A stretch of DNA of 64,000 nucleotides from Paenibacillus apiarius (GCF_017052585.1 NZ_JAFFHZ010000001.1:3587001-3651000); one strand, 5' to 3'; numbered from the stretch's first letter, positions 7,045 to 17,679 are shown. The notes: generated by a model from the sequence alone, not told the origin. Program-made: numbers and translations.

Positions 7045-10000
7045 GTGGCTTCAATTCAATTGACAGTAGAAAAATTGGCCGGACATGACGCCTATCCTAT
7101 CGAGATGCCAGCGGAGACGGCACGTCTCCTGACCGAGCGTTCAGGCGAGCATTCCGTCAAGCTGGAATCCGTTATATGCGGAGCTTGGGCTGCTCTGCTT
7201 TCCCGGTTTTACAATTCGGAACAAGTGGCTCTTCACATAGTTGGAGCAGAGAACGGCAACTGCATCCATACGGTAGTCAGCCAGAACGACGTAACGTTAA
7301 CCGGCATCCAGAGCATTCATGCCAGTCTGTCGTCCTCTGATGACGCAGATGGCGAGTCTTGCTCAGCAGCATTGGAGGAAGGCGGCGTTGCATCATATTG
7401 CTGGTGCGGCACCGGAATTTGCCCTGAGCTTCCTGAAACTCAACACGTAAGCGGACTGCATGGCAGATTTCAGTATGCTGGCGCAGATGGCGCGACTTTA
7501 CCGGTATTTACGATTTATTATGAACAAAATCATTTTCAGCAAACGACGATAGAACGGTTGGCAGTCTATTTCCTGCAGCTCCTCCAAGAAGCTGCACGGC
7601 ACCCGCAGAAAAAAATCGGCGAGCTGGAGATGCTGACCGAGCAAGATAAACTTCAGCTGATTCGCGATATGAACCGGACGCAGGCGGATTATCCAAAAAC
7701 TTTTACCGTACAGGCGCTGTTCGAACAGCAGGTGCTTCAAGCGCCAGACCGAGTTGCCGTTGTGGAAGAAGGGCGGGAGCTTACATACCGGGAAGTGAAT
7801 AAAAAGGCGAATCAATTAGCCCGCCGTCTGCGGAAGCAGGGGGTGACCCGCGAGAAAACCGTCGGGATTATGGCAGAGCGAACCGCGGAAATGGTCATCG
7901 GCATTTTGGCGATTCTGAAAGCTGGAGGAACTTATGTCCCGCTTGATCCGGATCATCCGCAAGACCGCATTCAATATGTGTTGGAGGATAGTGCCACGCG
8001 CTTGGTACTGACAAGCCGATTAGCGGCCGATTATTTACCGGGCGACATCGAACGCATCATCATCGACGATCCGGATATGGCCGCTGAGCCGGAGGACAAT
8101 CTGCCTTCTGTCAATCAGCCTGAGGATCTCATCTATATCATTTACACGTCGGGCTCGACGGGGCGGCCGAAAGGCGTGATGGTCACGCACCGCAACGTCA
8201 TTAGACTCGTCAAACAAACGAACTATGTGAAGTTCGGCCAAGACGATCGCATCCTGCAGACGGGATCGCTGGTGTTCGATGCATCGACCTTTGAAATCTG
8301 GGGCTCGCTCTTGAACGGATTGGGCTTGGTGCTGGTTGACAAGACGACGATCTTGGATGCGGAGCAGTTGGAACAAGCCATTGTCCGTCACGGCGTGACG
8401 ATTATGTTTCTGACGACGGCGTTGTTCATCCAATTGGTGGACCGCAACCCGCGCATATTCGCTCCGCTTCGCCAATTGCTCGTCGGTGGAGAACTGATGT
8501 CGCCGAAGCACTTTTACCGCGCGGCGAAAGATTGTGCGCCAATCGCGATATCGAATATTTACGGTCCGACCGAGAATACGACATTTTCCACCTCCTTCGA
8601 GCTAAAGCATGAGGTGGACGGCACGATACCCATCGGTACGCCGATAACGAACTCGACCGCTTATGTGGTGAACGAGTACGGCATGCTGCAGCCAATAGGG
8701 GCGGTAGGCGAACTGTGGGTCGGCGGCGAGGGCGTTGCGCGCGGTTATCTGAATCAGGAAGAGCTGACGCAGGAAAAGTTCATCGATAGCCCGTTCGTGC
8801 CAGGGGAGCGGATTTATAAGACGGGCGACCTAGTGCGGATGCTGCCGAATGGCAGTATTGAATTCGTAGGCCGCAAGGATCACCAAGTGAAGATTCGCGG
8901 CTACCGAATGGAGCTCGGCGAGATTGAAGCGCAAATTCATGCTCACGAGCAGGTGACGGAAGCGATTGTCATCGATTTCGAAGAAACTCCGGGGCAAAAG
9001 GCGCTCTGTGCCTACATCGTGGCAGAAGGAGGCATGGCGGCGGCCGAGATCCGGGAGTATTTGTCACAGCATTTGCCGGAATATATGGTGCCTGCCTATT
9101 TCATGTTTTTGGATCGGATGCCGCTTACGATTAACGGCAAGATCGACCGGGCGAAGCTGCCGCAGCCAGAGAAGCGGGAGCGGGCTGCCGCTGGTTACAC
9201 GGCTCCCGTCAGCGAGACGGAAATGAAGCTAGCGGACATGTGGGCGGAACTGCTTGGCATAGCGCCCATCGGAACGGAGGACCATTTCTTCGAACTGGGA
9301 GGCCACTCGTTGAAGATGGCTCAGCTGCAGGCGAAGATAGCGGCTGCATTCCATGTCACGCTGTCCTTCAAAGAGCTGTTCGCGAATCCATACATCGGCA
9401 AGCTGGCCGCGCTCATCGATGGGGGCGAAGAAGGGCGGTTCGAGGCGATTGAACCGGCGGAGGCGAAGCCGCATTACCGGCTGGCTCCGGCGCAGACACG
9501 AATGTTCGCGCTGCAACAGCGGGGCGGAGTCGGCATGGCTTACCACATACCGCTCGTGTATCAAATAAGTGGCAAGCTGGACGCAGGACGGCTTGAGCAG
9601 GCGTTGGACCAACTGGTGGAACGGCACGAGGCATTCCGGACCTCCTTTCATTGGGAGCAGGATGAAATAATCCAGAAGGTGCATGCCCATGCCGGCTTCC
9701 AGCTGCAGTTCATTGAGGCGGAAGGCCGCAGCGCAGCGGACCTTGCCAACGAATTTGTCCAGCCGTTCCAATTGGAGGAGGCGCCTTTGCTCCGGGCAGC
9801 ATTGGCTAAGCTTGGGGAAGATGATTATGTGCTTCTGCTGGACATCCACCATATTGTCTTTGACGGTACGTCGCTCAGCATTTTCGCCGAAGAGCTATCA
9901 GCGTTGTACGAGGGCAAGCAGCTTGAGCCAATACGACTGCAGTATAAAGACTACGCCGAATGGCAGTCGCAGCGGAAGCAAGATATAGATGGCCATGAAC

Positions 10001-13000
10001 GGCATTGGCTGCGTGTGTTAGAGGGAGAGCTTCCGGTACTGGAGCTTCCGGCCGATTTCCCCCGTCCGAACGTGCAATCGTTCGAGGGGGATATCGTGCG
10101 TGTAACGCTGCCTGCTGAAGCGGCGGCAGGCTTGAAGCAGATGGCTCTTGATCAGGGAACGACGCTATATATGACGTTGTTGTCCGTTTATAATGTGCTG
10201 TTGTCCAAATATGCGGATAAAGAAGATGTCATCGTCGGCTGTGCGATTGCCGCACGGACGCATGCCGATTTGAACCGGATGATGGGCATGTTCGTCAATA
10301 CGCTGCCGATTCGGAGCTATCCAGAGGGCGAGAAAACGTTCGCCGCTTATTTGGAAGAAATGAAGGATACTCTTCTGTCGGCATATGAGCACCAGGATTA
10401 TCCTCTCGACAGCCTGATTGATCGTCTGCAGCTGAAGCGGGATGTAAGCCGCAATCCGCTGTTCGATACGGTGTTCGTCATGCAGAACATGGGGGATACG
10501 TCGCTCCATGCCGGGGACGCCGCCTTCACGTCAGTGCCCTATCACAACGGCACGTCGAAGTTTGATTTAACGCTGGAAGCGGTGGAGAACGGAGAGGTTT
10601 TATCGCTTAACTTCGAATTTTGCTCGAAGCTGTTCAAGCGGGCTACGGTGGAACGGATGGCCGAGCACTTCGTGCAGCTGGCCGAACAAGCGTCAGAGCA
10701 GCCGGATCGCAAAATCGGCGAGCTGGAGATGATCACCGCGCAAGAACAGCAGCAACTGATTCACGAGTTCAATCAGACGGCGGCAGATTATCCGCGTAAT
10801 TCCACAGTGCACGCTCTGTTCGAGGAACAGGCGCGTCTCACGCCGGATCGCATCGCTCTAGTGGCGGGCGAACGGGAACTAACGTACGGGGATCTTAACG
10901 CGGAGGCGAACCGGTTGGCCCGATATTTGCGGCAGCAAGGGACGAAACCCGAACAACCGGTAGGTCTGTTCACGGAACGGACAGCAGACATGATTATCGG
11001 CGTGCTTGCAATCATGAAGGCGGGCGGAGCTTATGTTCCGATCGATCCGGATTACCCGCAGGAACGGATTCAGTATTTGCTGGAAGACAGCGGCGCGGCA
11101 ATCGTGCTCACAAGCGGGCATTTGGCCGATCGGCTGCCTGAAGGCTTGAAGCGCCTCGGCTTCTCCGATCCGGAGCTGTCCCGTGAGTCGTCGGATAACC
11201 TGGAGCATGTGAACCGTCAAGACCATTTGATTTATTTGATGTACACGTCCGGCTCAACGGGCAAGCCAAAAGGAGTTATGGTCACGCATCGCAACGTGGT
11301 TCGCTTGGTGAAGAATACGAATTTCGTGACGTTTCAACCGGATGACTGCATTTTGCAGACGGGATCGCTCGTATTCGATGCCTCGACGTTTGAAATCTGG
11401 GGAGCGCTGCTGAACGGACTCCGGCTTGTGTTGGTGGACAAGACGACGATCTTGGATGCTGAGCAGTTGGAGCGAGCCATCGCTCGGCATGGCATCACGA
11501 TGATGTGGCTCACATCGCCGCTGTTTACCCAACTGGTGGAGAAAAATGAGCGTCTCTTCGAACCGGTGCGGACGCTGCTCGTCGGCGGTGATGTCTTGTC
11601 GCCGAAGCATATTTATCGCGTGCTGCATGCGTGTGCGCCGATATCGATTGTGAACGGCTACGGCCCTACAGAGAATACCACCTTCTCGTGCTGCCACCAC
11701 ATTACGGCGGAACGGGACGGCTCGATCCCGATTGGGAAGCCCATTGCGAACTCGGCTGCTTACGTGGTGAACGGATATGGCAAGCTACAGCCGATTGGCG
11801 TGGCAGGCGAGCTGTGGGTTGGCGGCGACGGCGTGGCGCGCGGTTATTTGAACCGGGATGATCTGACGCAGGAAAAATTCATCGACAGCCCGTTCATTTC
11901 CGGCGAGAAGCTGTACAAGACGGGGGACCTCGTGCGGTGGCTGCCAGACGGCACCATCGAGTTTCTTGGACGGAAAGACCATCAGGTCAAAATTCGCGGT
12001 TACCGGATGGAATTGGGTGAGATTGAAGCGCAAATCCGCACCCATGAGCTGGTGAAGGAAACGCTTGTTACGGATATCGAGGAGTCTCCGGGGCAAAAGG
12101 CGCTGTGCGCCTATATTGTGGCCGAGGGCACATTGACAGCTGCCGACATCAGACAGCATCTGCTCTCACACTTGCCGGATTATATGATACCGACCTACTA
12201 TGCGTTTTTGGAGCAAATGCCGCTAACGACGAACGGGAAAATCGATCGGCCGAAGCTGCCGGCGCCTTCGAAGCAGGAATGGACCGCGGCGAACTATGTG
12301 CCTCCAGCCAATGACACCGAAATGAAGCTGGCGGATATGTGGCAGGAGCTGTTAGGGATTGCGTCGGTCGGAGTATGCGACAACTTCTTTGAATTGGGCG
12401 GCCATTCTTTGAAGGCCATCACGCTCGTGGCCCAATTAAAGCAGGAGTTCGAAGTCGATGTCAGCGATATATTTGCGTATCCGACAATTCGGGAGCTGGC
12501 ACAGCATATGAAGTACCGTCCGAATCATATGAAAGACAAGCTCGAACAGATTCGGGAAGCTTATCTGCAAGCAGCATCCGGTGAAGAAGATCGGATGGTA
12601 AGTGAAGGCTGGACCCGTTACCGGAATCGAAATGAACGGTATGGCCAGATGGATTTATCGGAACGGGCACAATACCGCAATGTTCTGCTGACCGGAGCGA
12701 CAGGATATTTGGGCGCTTACTTGCTTCGTGATCTGCTCGTCGGCACGGATAGCGCGATTATTGCCATTGTCCGCGGGGAATCGCCCGAACAGTCGCGGCA
12801 AAGATTATACGATAAGCTTGCTTATTATTTCGGAGCTTCCTTGGCGCAGCAGCATGGGCAGCGAATTGAGGTTATCAACGGCAATTTGAGCGAAGAGCGT
12901 CTTGGACTGGAAGAGGACGTATACGCCAAGCTGGCGGACGAAGTTGACTGCATCATTCATGCGGCCGCCAATGTGAAGCATTACGGGCATTATTCCGAAT

Positions 13001-13779
13001 TCGTGCTGAACAATGTGACCGCAACGGAGCGTTTGTTGGAATTAGCCGCTGCCGGGAACAAGAAAGAGTTCCATCATGTATCTACGATGTCCGTTGGAAT
13101 GGGAACGATCGAAGGGAAGGCAGAGGTGCTCTTTACCGAAGACGCGCTGGACATCGGTCAGCGGCATGACAACTATTACGTGCAGACGAAGTTTGCGGCA
13201 GAGAAGCAGGTGGAGAAGGCCCGGGAGAATGGCGTGAATGCCAACATTTATCGAATCGGCAACATCGTGTTCAATTCCGAGACCGGTCATTTCCAAGAAA
13301 ATATCCAGGACAATGGCTTCTATAACACAGTGAAAGCCTTCATCCGGTTGGGTGCTGTCCCAGAGACCGGGCAAGATACGGATTTGTCTTACGTAGATCA
13401 GGTGAGTCAAGCGATCATTACGCTGTTTGACAAGCCTGAGCTGCGCAACGAAACGTTCCACATTTATAATCCGAACCGCATCGGCATGTCAGACATGCTT
13501 GCGGAGCGGGATGAATGTTCCGTGGTGCCGCTGCCGATGGATCGCTTTTTGGATTATTTGTTCGAGCGCTACGAGCAGAAAGCGGACAGAGAAGCGGTAG
13601 AGAATGTCATGCTGCACAGCGGTTGGATGGATGAAGGGACGGCACAGACTTCATTCGTTCATTCCGCCGAGCGGACGACGGCCGTGCTGGGCTATCTCGG
13701 ATTCTCTTGGACAGAACCGGGAGATGCGCAAATTACGAGCATGCTGAAGCATTGCCGCGAAGTTGGCTTCCTGTCGTAA
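7045..13779 (+). CDS. Dimodular NRPS with terminal thioester reductase (half C-A-T-C-A-T-R)
   Basis: A 2244-residue non-ribosomal peptide synthetase. Residues 1-210 look like only the C-terminal lobe of a condensation domain, with no HHxxxDG. Then A1 (about 225-735), T1 (FFELGGHSLK, Ser755), a full C domain (HHIVFDG at about 935), A2 (about 1260-1760), T2 (Ser1788) and a reductase with GATGYLG near 1884 and the YYVQTK Tyr/Lys pair. Pocket residues read by alignment to GrsA are DAFFLGITFK for A1 (close to recalled Ile codes) and DAFWLGGTFK for A2 (close to recalled Val codes). The reductase should release a dipeptide aldehyde, which can cyclise to a pyrazinone as in AusA. The start is GTG with AAAGGAG ten bases upstream. 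Expression probably depends on c-di-GMP. Confidence 0.93.
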   Translation: MASIQLTVEKLAGHDAYPIEMPAETARLLTERSGEHSVKLESVICGAWAALLSRFYNSEQVALHIVGAENGNCIHTVVSQNDVTLTGIQSIHASLSSSDDADGESCSAALEEGGVASYCWCGTGICPELPETQHVSGLHGRFQYAGADGATLPVFTIYYEQNHFQQTTIERLAVYFLQLLQEAARHPQKKIGELEMLTEQDKLQLIRDMNRTQADYPKTFTVQALFEQQVLQAPDRVAVVEEGRELTYREVNKKANQLARRLRKQGVTREKTVGIMAERTAEMVIGILAILKAGGTYVPLDPDHPQDRIQYVLEDSATRLVLTSRLAADYLPGDIERIIIDDPDMAAEPEDNLPSVNQPEDLIYIIYTSGSTGRPKGVMVTHRNVIRLVKQTNYVKFGQDDRILQTGSLVFDASTFEIWGSLLNGLGLVLVDKTTILDAEQLEQAIVRHGVTIMFLTTALFIQLVDRNPRIFAPLRQLLVGGELMSPKHFYRAAKDCAPIAISNIYGPTENTTFSTSFELKHEVDGTIPIGTPITNSTAYVVNEYGMLQPIGAVGELWVGGEGVARGYLNQEELTQEKFIDSPFVPGERIYKTGDLVRMLPNGSIEFVGRKDHQVKIRGYRMELGEIEAQIHAHEQVTEAIVIDFEETPGQKALCAYIVAEGGMAAAEIREYLSQHLPEYMVPAYFMFLDRMPLTINGKIDRAKLPQPEKRERAAAGYTAPVSETEMKLADMWAELLGIAPIGTEDHFFELGGHSLKMAQLQAKIAAAFHVTLSFKELFANPYIGKLAALIDGGEEGRFEAIEPAEAKPHYRLAPAQTRMFALQQRGGVGMAYHIPLVYQISGKLDAGRLEQALDQLVERHEAFRTSFHWEQDEIIQKVHAHAGFQLQFIEAEGRSAADLANEFVQPFQLEEAPLLRAALAKLGEDDYVLLLDIHHIVFDGTSLSIFAEELSALYEGKQLEPIRLQYKDYAEWQSQRKQDIDGHERHWLRVLEGELPVLELPADFPRPNVQSFEGDIVRVTLPAEAAAGLKQMALDQGTTLYMTLLSVYNVLLSKYADKEDVIVGCAIAARTHADLNRMMGMFVNTLPIRSYPEGEKTFAAYLEEMKDTLLSAYEHQDYPLDSLIDRLQLKRDVSRNPLFDTVFVMQNMGDTSLHAGDAAFTSVPYHNGTSKFDLTLEAVENGEVLSLNFEFCSKLFKRATVERMAEHFVQLAEQASEQPDRKIGELEMITAQEQQQLIHEFNQTAADYPRNSTVHALFEEQARLTPDRIALVAGERELTYGDLNAEANRLARYLRQQGTKPEQPVGLFTERTADMIIGVLAIMKAGGAYVPIDPDYPQERIQYLLEDSGAAIVLTSGHLADRLPEGLKRLGFSDPELSRESSDNLEHVNRQDHLIYLMYTSGSTGKPKGVMVTHRNVVRLVKNTNFVTFQPDDCILQTGSLVFDASTFEIWGALLNGLRLVLVDKTTILDAEQLERAIARHGITMMWLTSPLFTQLVEKNERLFEPVRTLLVGGDVLSPKHIYRVLHACAPISIVNGYGPTENTTFSCCHHITAERDGSIPIGKPIANSAAYVVNGYGKLQPIGVAGELWVGGDGVARGYLNRDDLTQEKFIDSPFISGEKLYKTGDLVRWLPDGTIEFLGRKDHQVKIRGYRMELGEIEAQIRTHELVKETLVTDIEESPGQKALCAYIVAEGTLTAADIRQHLLSHLPDYMIPTYYAFLEQMPLTTNGKIDRPKLPAPSKQEWTAANYVPPANDTEMKLADMWQELLGIASVGVCDNFFELGGHSLKAITLVAQLKQEFEVDVSDIFAYPTIRELAQHMKYRPNHMKDKLEQIREAYLQAASGEEDRMVSEGWTRYRNRNERYGQMDLSERAQYRNVLLTGATGYLGAYLLRDLLVGTDSAIIAIVRGESPEQSRQRLYDKLAYYFGASLAQQHGQRIEVINGNLSEERLGLEEDVYAKLADEVDCIIHAAANVKHYGHYSEFVLNNVTATERLLELAAAGNKKEFHHVSTMSVGMGTIEGKAEVLFTEDALDIGQRHDNYYVQTKFAAEKQVEKARENGVNANIYRIGNIVFNSETGHFQENIQDNGFYNTVKAFIRLGAVPETGQDTDLSYVDQVSQAIITLFDKPELRNETFHIYNPNRIGMSDMLAERDECSVVPLPMDRFLDYLFERYEQKADREAVENVMLHSGWMDEGTAQTSFVHSAERTTAVLGYLGFSWTEPGDAQITSMLKHCREVGFLS

Positions 13780-13934
13780 CCGGGTAAATAAATCGGTTTC
13801 GAGACTACATATGGGAGGGATGGCATCGAGAATAGGGGCAATAATGGAAGCACTGTGAAAGGTAACAAGCAGCAACAGCGATTTACACAATAGACGTGGT
13901 TATGGAACCACAACATCTGAGGAGGAACGATACG

Positions 13935-14294
13935 ATGTTTGAAACAAATTTTGACGCAGCAAAGAACCGTGTATATGTAAAACTTGAAGGCATGATGGCA
14001 ATGGACGAGGCAAAAGATTACGATAAAGCCGTTCGCGGTCAAGTTGATAAAGCCAAGGAAGGATACACGTTCTGCATCGATATGGCGAATGCCCAGCCGG
14101 CACCCGCGGAAGTAAACGATTATTTGGCAGGATTGCGTGAGTACATGGCGCGCAAAAACACGAAAGGTTCCGCGATGATCGTGAGCTCCGCCTTGACGAA
14201 GCTTCAACTGTCCCGCTTGGTGAAAGATCTTGGCGGCGCGTACGGCGTGGTGCAAAGCTATGAAGAAGCGGAGCGTTATTTGGACACTCTCTAG
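13935..14294 (+). CDS. Small STAS-like protein of unknown function
   Basis: A 119-residue soluble protein beginning MFETNFDAAKNRVYVKLEG. The alternation of strands and helices and the DMANAQPAP turn recall small STAS/SpoIIAA-like proteins, but there is no clear phosphorylatable Ser/Thr motif, so the family assignment is tentative. The start is fixed by GAGGAGG eleven bases upstream; the longer frame from 13896 lacks one. It follows the NRPS by 155 bases without a visible terminator between, so it may be read from the same transcript, and a strong terminator ends it. Confidence 0.75.
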   Translation: MFETNFDAAKNRVYVKLEGMMAMDEAKDYDKAVRGQVDKAKEGYTFCIDMANAQPAPAEVNDYLAGLREYMARKNTKGSAMIVSSALTKLQLSRLVKDLGGAYGVVQSYEEAERYLDTL

Positions 14295-14336
14295 GAAGCA
14301 CTCATAAATTAACGTTTCATAGAAAGCATATTGGCT

Positions 14337-14375
14337 AAAAAGACTTGCCCGTTTTCGGACGGGGAGTCTTTTTTA
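14337..14375 (+). terminator. Rho-independent terminator
   Basis: AAAAGACT-TGCCCGT and ACGGGG-AGTCTTTT form a long stem around TTTCGG, followed by a T-run. It ends the transcript of the NRPS region. Confidence 0.85.
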
Positions 14376-14493
14376 TCACTAGCCTCTAAACGCGGCCGCT
14401 CATCTTTGAAAGGCCCGATGGGGAGATTTTCTCATCACATGAACATCGCTACGTGCCGGCATGGCACTCTATTACAAAGAAGGTGAGATCCTA

Positions 14494-16140
14494 ATGAAAC
14501 TTCAGTCTATCAACGAACGATTTCGAGCAGTATGGAGCCGCTGTTTTCAATCTCTTTTGGCACGCATTTTATTGCCAATCAGCCTGTTGACCTTCCTTGT
14601 CATTCAGGCGACATGCTGGGTAAATTTAAGTTATATGAAGAATATCGTCAACGATCTCATGGTAGAAGATGCGCAGACGGTAGTGCGGCAAATCGGCAAG
14701 CTCATAGTGGAGCATAAAGGAGAAAATCCGAAGGTCATTTTGAACTCGATAGCCTACAAAGATCACAGCTATGCTTTACTAGTTAAAGACGGCAAAGTTA
14801 TCGCACGGGCAGGCATGGGGCTGTCAAACGGGAAAGATGATTTAAGTCCGCTCTATTCGGGAGGACAGCATGAGTTGTTTCTTGATACCGGGTTAGGGGG
14901 TTACGCTTTTGCTGCCAAAGCCGGCGATTACACCGTCATTTCCGTGGCCGACTTCGACGACTTTGATAACGGACTCAATAGTTATAATTGGATTATGTTT
15001 GGCGTCACGGTCGGAGCATTGATAGTCATAGCAGGGGTAACTTGGCTGCTTGTCCGAAGATTATTTGTGACTCCGATTCGGAGCGTGTCACACACGATAG
15101 AACATATTGGCGAAGGCGACTTTACGAAGCGTGTTGCTTTAGCTACAGATCGCAAAGATGTTTGGGGAGCCGTTGCACGCAGCTTCTCGGGCATGAGGAC
15201 TAATCTGAAGAGCTTAGTGGATCATGTTGTAGACACGAGTGAGAAGATTACGCTGACGTCGAATGAGTTCGCGATTAGCTCCCAAGAAACGAGTAAATCG
15301 TCTGAACAGATTACGATATCGCTGCAAGATATTTCGATGGGCGTCGATGAAGGCTCCAAGAAGCTGGCGGAGGTCAGCCAAATGATTGAGGACGTCACGA
15401 TGGCGATTGGAGAGGTTGATCAAGTAGTCAAGACGATAACCGATGAATTTGCGAAAGCGAATGACAAGGTTGTGCTTGGAAATGACATCGTAAATGAAAC
15501 GGTCAACCAGATGAATCAACTGTCTGAAAATGTTGAATCGAGCTCCAAGATTATGAACAATCTGGAGCAGAAATCCGGTAAGGTCGGTGAAATTCTGAAA
15601 ATTATTACCGATATTGCCGGTCAGACGAATTTACTTGCGCTTAATGCTGCGATCGAAGCGGCGCGCGCCGGGGAACATGGAAGAGGGTTTGCCGTAGTGG
15701 CCGACGAGGTGCGCGTGTTGGCGGATCAATCGAACAAGGCCGCAATGGAAATTCACGAAATTATATCGGAAGTCCAATCCGAAACGGGAAAAGCGGTCGA
15801 AGCGATGGACAAAGGCTATCAATTCGTCAAATCGGGGATTGGCAGCGTAAACGAGACTGGCGACGTATTTCACGCGATGGTCGCCATGATGAAGGAAATA
15901 TCCAATCTGGCCAGCATGGTGGAGGCCATTGTCCAAGAAGTGAATACCAGTTCGCAAGAGATGCTTGAGCGAGTGCAGGGTGTCGTCCAGATTTCCGAAG
16001 AATCGGCGGCGAGCGTTCAATCGATCGCGGCTGCGACCGAAGAACAGAATGCGGTAATGGAAGAGCTGGCGAGCTCGGCTGAAGAATTCAAGCGGATGTC
16101 CCATGGCCTGCAAGCGGCTCTTGGCAAGTTCAAGTTCTAG
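14494..16140 (+). CDS. Methyl-accepting chemotaxis protein
   Basis: A 548-residue chemoreceptor. TM1 lies at about 24-45, an extracellular sensor of only about 115 residues follows (46-162), TM2 at about 164-188 ([20 protein letters not shown]), then a HAMP domain and a long cytoplasmic coiled coil. The signalling tip, [19 protein letters not shown] followed by [12 protein letters not shown], is canonical for CheA/CheW contact. The short sensor fits a compact single-Cache or 4-helix type, and the ligand is unknown. The start at 14494 is preferred because AAGGTGAG lies seven bases upstream; the ATG at 14461 lacks a site. It is monocistronic and converges on the bactofilin operon. Confidence 0.93.
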   Translation: MKLQSINERFRAVWSRCFQSLLARILLPISLLTFLVIQATCWVNLSYMKNIVNDLMVEDAQTVVRQIGKLIVEHKGENPKVILNSIAYKDHSYALLVKDGKVIARAGMGLSNGKDDLSPLYSGGQHELFLDTGLGGYAFAAKAGDYTVISVADFDDFDNGLNSYNWIMFGVTVGALIVIAGVTWLLVRRLFVTPIRSVSHTIEHIGEGDFTKRVALATDRKDVWGAVARSFSGMRTNLKSLVDHVVDTSEKITLTSNEFAISSQETSKSSEQITISLQDISMGVDEGSKKLAEVSQMIEDVTMAIGEVDQVVKTITDEFAKANDKVVLGNDIVNETVNQMNQLSENVESSSKIMNNLEQKSGKVGEILKIITDIAGQTNLLALNAAIEAARAGEHGRGFAVVADEVRVLADQSNKAAMEIHEIISEVQSETGKAVEAMDKGYQFVKSGIGSVNETGDVFHAMVAMMKEISNLASMVEAIVQEVNTSSQEMLERVQGVVQISEESAASVQSIAAATEEQNAVMEELASSAEEFKRMSHGLQAALGKFKF

Positions 16141-16171
16141 AGACTTTAGATTCAGCTTTATATTGGAGCAC

Positions 16172-16204
16172 GAGAACCGGTACCTATGGCGGGTATCGGT
16201 TCTC
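16172..16204. terminator. Hairpin between convergent genes
   Basis: GAGAACCGGTACC and GGTATCGGTTCTC pair around a short loop. It sits between the chemoreceptor stop (16140) and the bactofilin stop (16228) and may serve both strands. Confidence 0.65.
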
Positions 16205-16227
16205 TGCTTATCTCACGCAGAAAATGG

Positions 16228-16959
16228 TTACATTTGAACGACTGAGTTGACGGCGCTATCCTGAGCCTGATCGAAGTGATGGCGATACTCGACGCGCCCG
16301 ATCTCGCAGCCGGGGCCAATCTTGACGTGATTGCCGCGCACGATGCCTGCGGTCGTATGCTCAAGTTCGATATGGTCGCCCTCAATGATATCGGCGGTCA
16401 GCCGCGCATCGGGCATGGCTTGGAAGATGCCCGGAATAAATTTGAGCATATTGGTGAGTCCGCCTCCCTTGCGGACCATGATGCTTTCGCCGCCGATTTC
16501 CTTCGCTTGACAGTGCCAATTGATGCGTAAATCCAAGCTGCCCACATTGAGCAGACCGTGCACTGCAAAGGAGCCGACTGCGGATATGGTCTCGATTTCA
16601 CAATCGCCTTGTACCTCGACCGAGCCCCTCAATTTCAAGCGTTCGCCTTGCAGGCTGCCGCCGATATTCACCATGCCGCTGATGTTAGCTTCCTGCGCCT
16701 TCACGCTACCCGTAAAGTCGCTTTGCCCCTGAACGGCAAGCTTGCGCGCAAGCAGGCTTCCTTCCATATGTGAGGTGCCGCGAATCTTCATCTCCTCGGA
16801 CTTTACGTGGCCATGCACCCTCGCCGTGCCCGCACAGGTAAACAGGCGGCATTCCACATTTCCGTTCACCTCTCCGTCACCCAAAATGCTGACTTTGTCG
16901 TATGTGCCTCCTTCAGCGCAGGACGATCCCATTATTTTTAAATGCTGACGCTGTTCCAT
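16228..16959 (-). CDS. Bactofilin-type polymer-forming protein, YhbF/YhbE-like (second of pair)
   Basis: A 243-residue protein built of short beta-helix turns (patterns such as GEVNGNVECRLFTCAG and GSVEVQGDCEIETI) typical of bactofilins, which self-assemble into filaments without nucleotide. The repeats cover most of the chain, with an insertion near 150-190 (LTNMLKFIPGIFQAMPDAR) before the last turns (IVRGNHVKIGPGCEIGRVEY). The ribosome binding site is GGGAGG, eight bases before the ATG. It is the last gene of a three-gene minus-strand operon, equivalent to the B. subtilis yhbD-yhbE-yhbF order. The paralogue upstream has the same layout, so the two probably co-polymerise. Confidence 0.85.
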   Translation of the reverse strand: MEQRQHLKIMGSSCAEGGTYDKVSILGDGEVNGNVECRLFTCAGTARVHGHVKSEEMKIRGTSHMEGSLLARKLAVQGQSDFTGSVKAQEANISGMVNIGGSLQGERLKLRGSVEVQGDCEIETISAVGSFAVHGLLNVGSLDLRINWHCQAKEIGGESIMVRKGGGLTNMLKFIPGIFQAMPDARLTADIIEGDHIELEHTTAGIVRGNHVKIGPGCEIGRVEYRHHFDQAQDSAVNSVVQM

Positions 16960-16989
16960 TCGCGTACCTCCCGAATAACCATATGCGGA

Positions 16990-17664
16990 TTATAGCCTAA
17001 TATGGTTGTTTACTCGCGCACTTTCATGCAGCTGCACGGACTGCTTATATTCAACCAAATCAATCTCGCAGCCAGGGCCGATAATAACCTGCGTCCCGCG
17101 TACGACGCGAGCTTTGGTGTATTCCAGAACAACTTTGTCGCCTTCGATCGTATCTGTCTCCAGATGCGGGCTGCTGAACAAGGTAGAGAATAGCTTGCTG
17201 AAAACGGACAACGGTTTGCCTTGCATAACGGAGATGTGCTCGCCGCCAATTTCCCGCGCGCGGCAGCTGTGAAGCAGCTTGATATCTATGGCCCCGGCAT
17301 TGAGCAATCCGCCGATGTCGAAGCTTCCATGGGATTTGAAGCGTTCTGCTTCACAGTCGAATGCTACCGATGCCGTTCCGTTTATCTCAATCGTTTCCCC
17401 AGTAAGGCGGCCGCCGATGCTGATCGTCCCGTCAATGCGGCTATGGTCGGCCTGCATGCTACCTTTAACCGTACACATGCCGCGGACTTCGAACTTATCG
17501 GCTTGAATGCTCCCTGTTATTTTGCCTTTGCCGTTGCTCACGAACGAAGCGCAAGCAACATCACCGTTTATTTCTCCCATTCCATCAATGCGAACGCGCT
17601 GGAACGTCCCCCCAGATGAGTTTCCGAATCCAGATATGCTGATATCTCTCAAATGCTGACTCAT
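16990..17664 (-). CDS. Bactofilin-type polymer-forming protein, YhbE-like (first of pair)
   Basis: A 224-residue paralogue of the protein that follows, with the same beta-helix repeats (GEINGDVACASFVSNGKG, GTASVAFDCEAERFKSHG) and the same late insertion (SVFSKLFSTLFSSPHLETD). The two share the ending pattern VVRGTQVIIGPGCEIDLVEY. The start is taken at ATG 17664 because GGGGGAAG precedes it at a good distance; a TTG at 17679 is in frame but would overlap the upstream ribosome-binding region. It begins 15 bases after the yhbD stop, so the two are co-transcribed and probably coupled. Confidence 0.85.
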   Translation of the reverse strand: MSQHLRDISISGFGNSSGGTFQRVRIDGMGEINGDVACASFVSNGKGKITGSIQADKFEVRGMCTVKGSMQADHSRIDGTISIGGRLTGETIEINGTASVAFDCEAERFKSHGSFDIGGLLNAGAIDIKLLHSCRAREIGGEHISVMQGKPLSVFSKLFSTLFSSPHLETDTIEGDKVVLEYTKARVVRGTQVIIGPGCEIDLVEYKQSVQLHESARVNNHIRL

Positions 17665-17679
17665 GAGAGCTTCCCCCAA

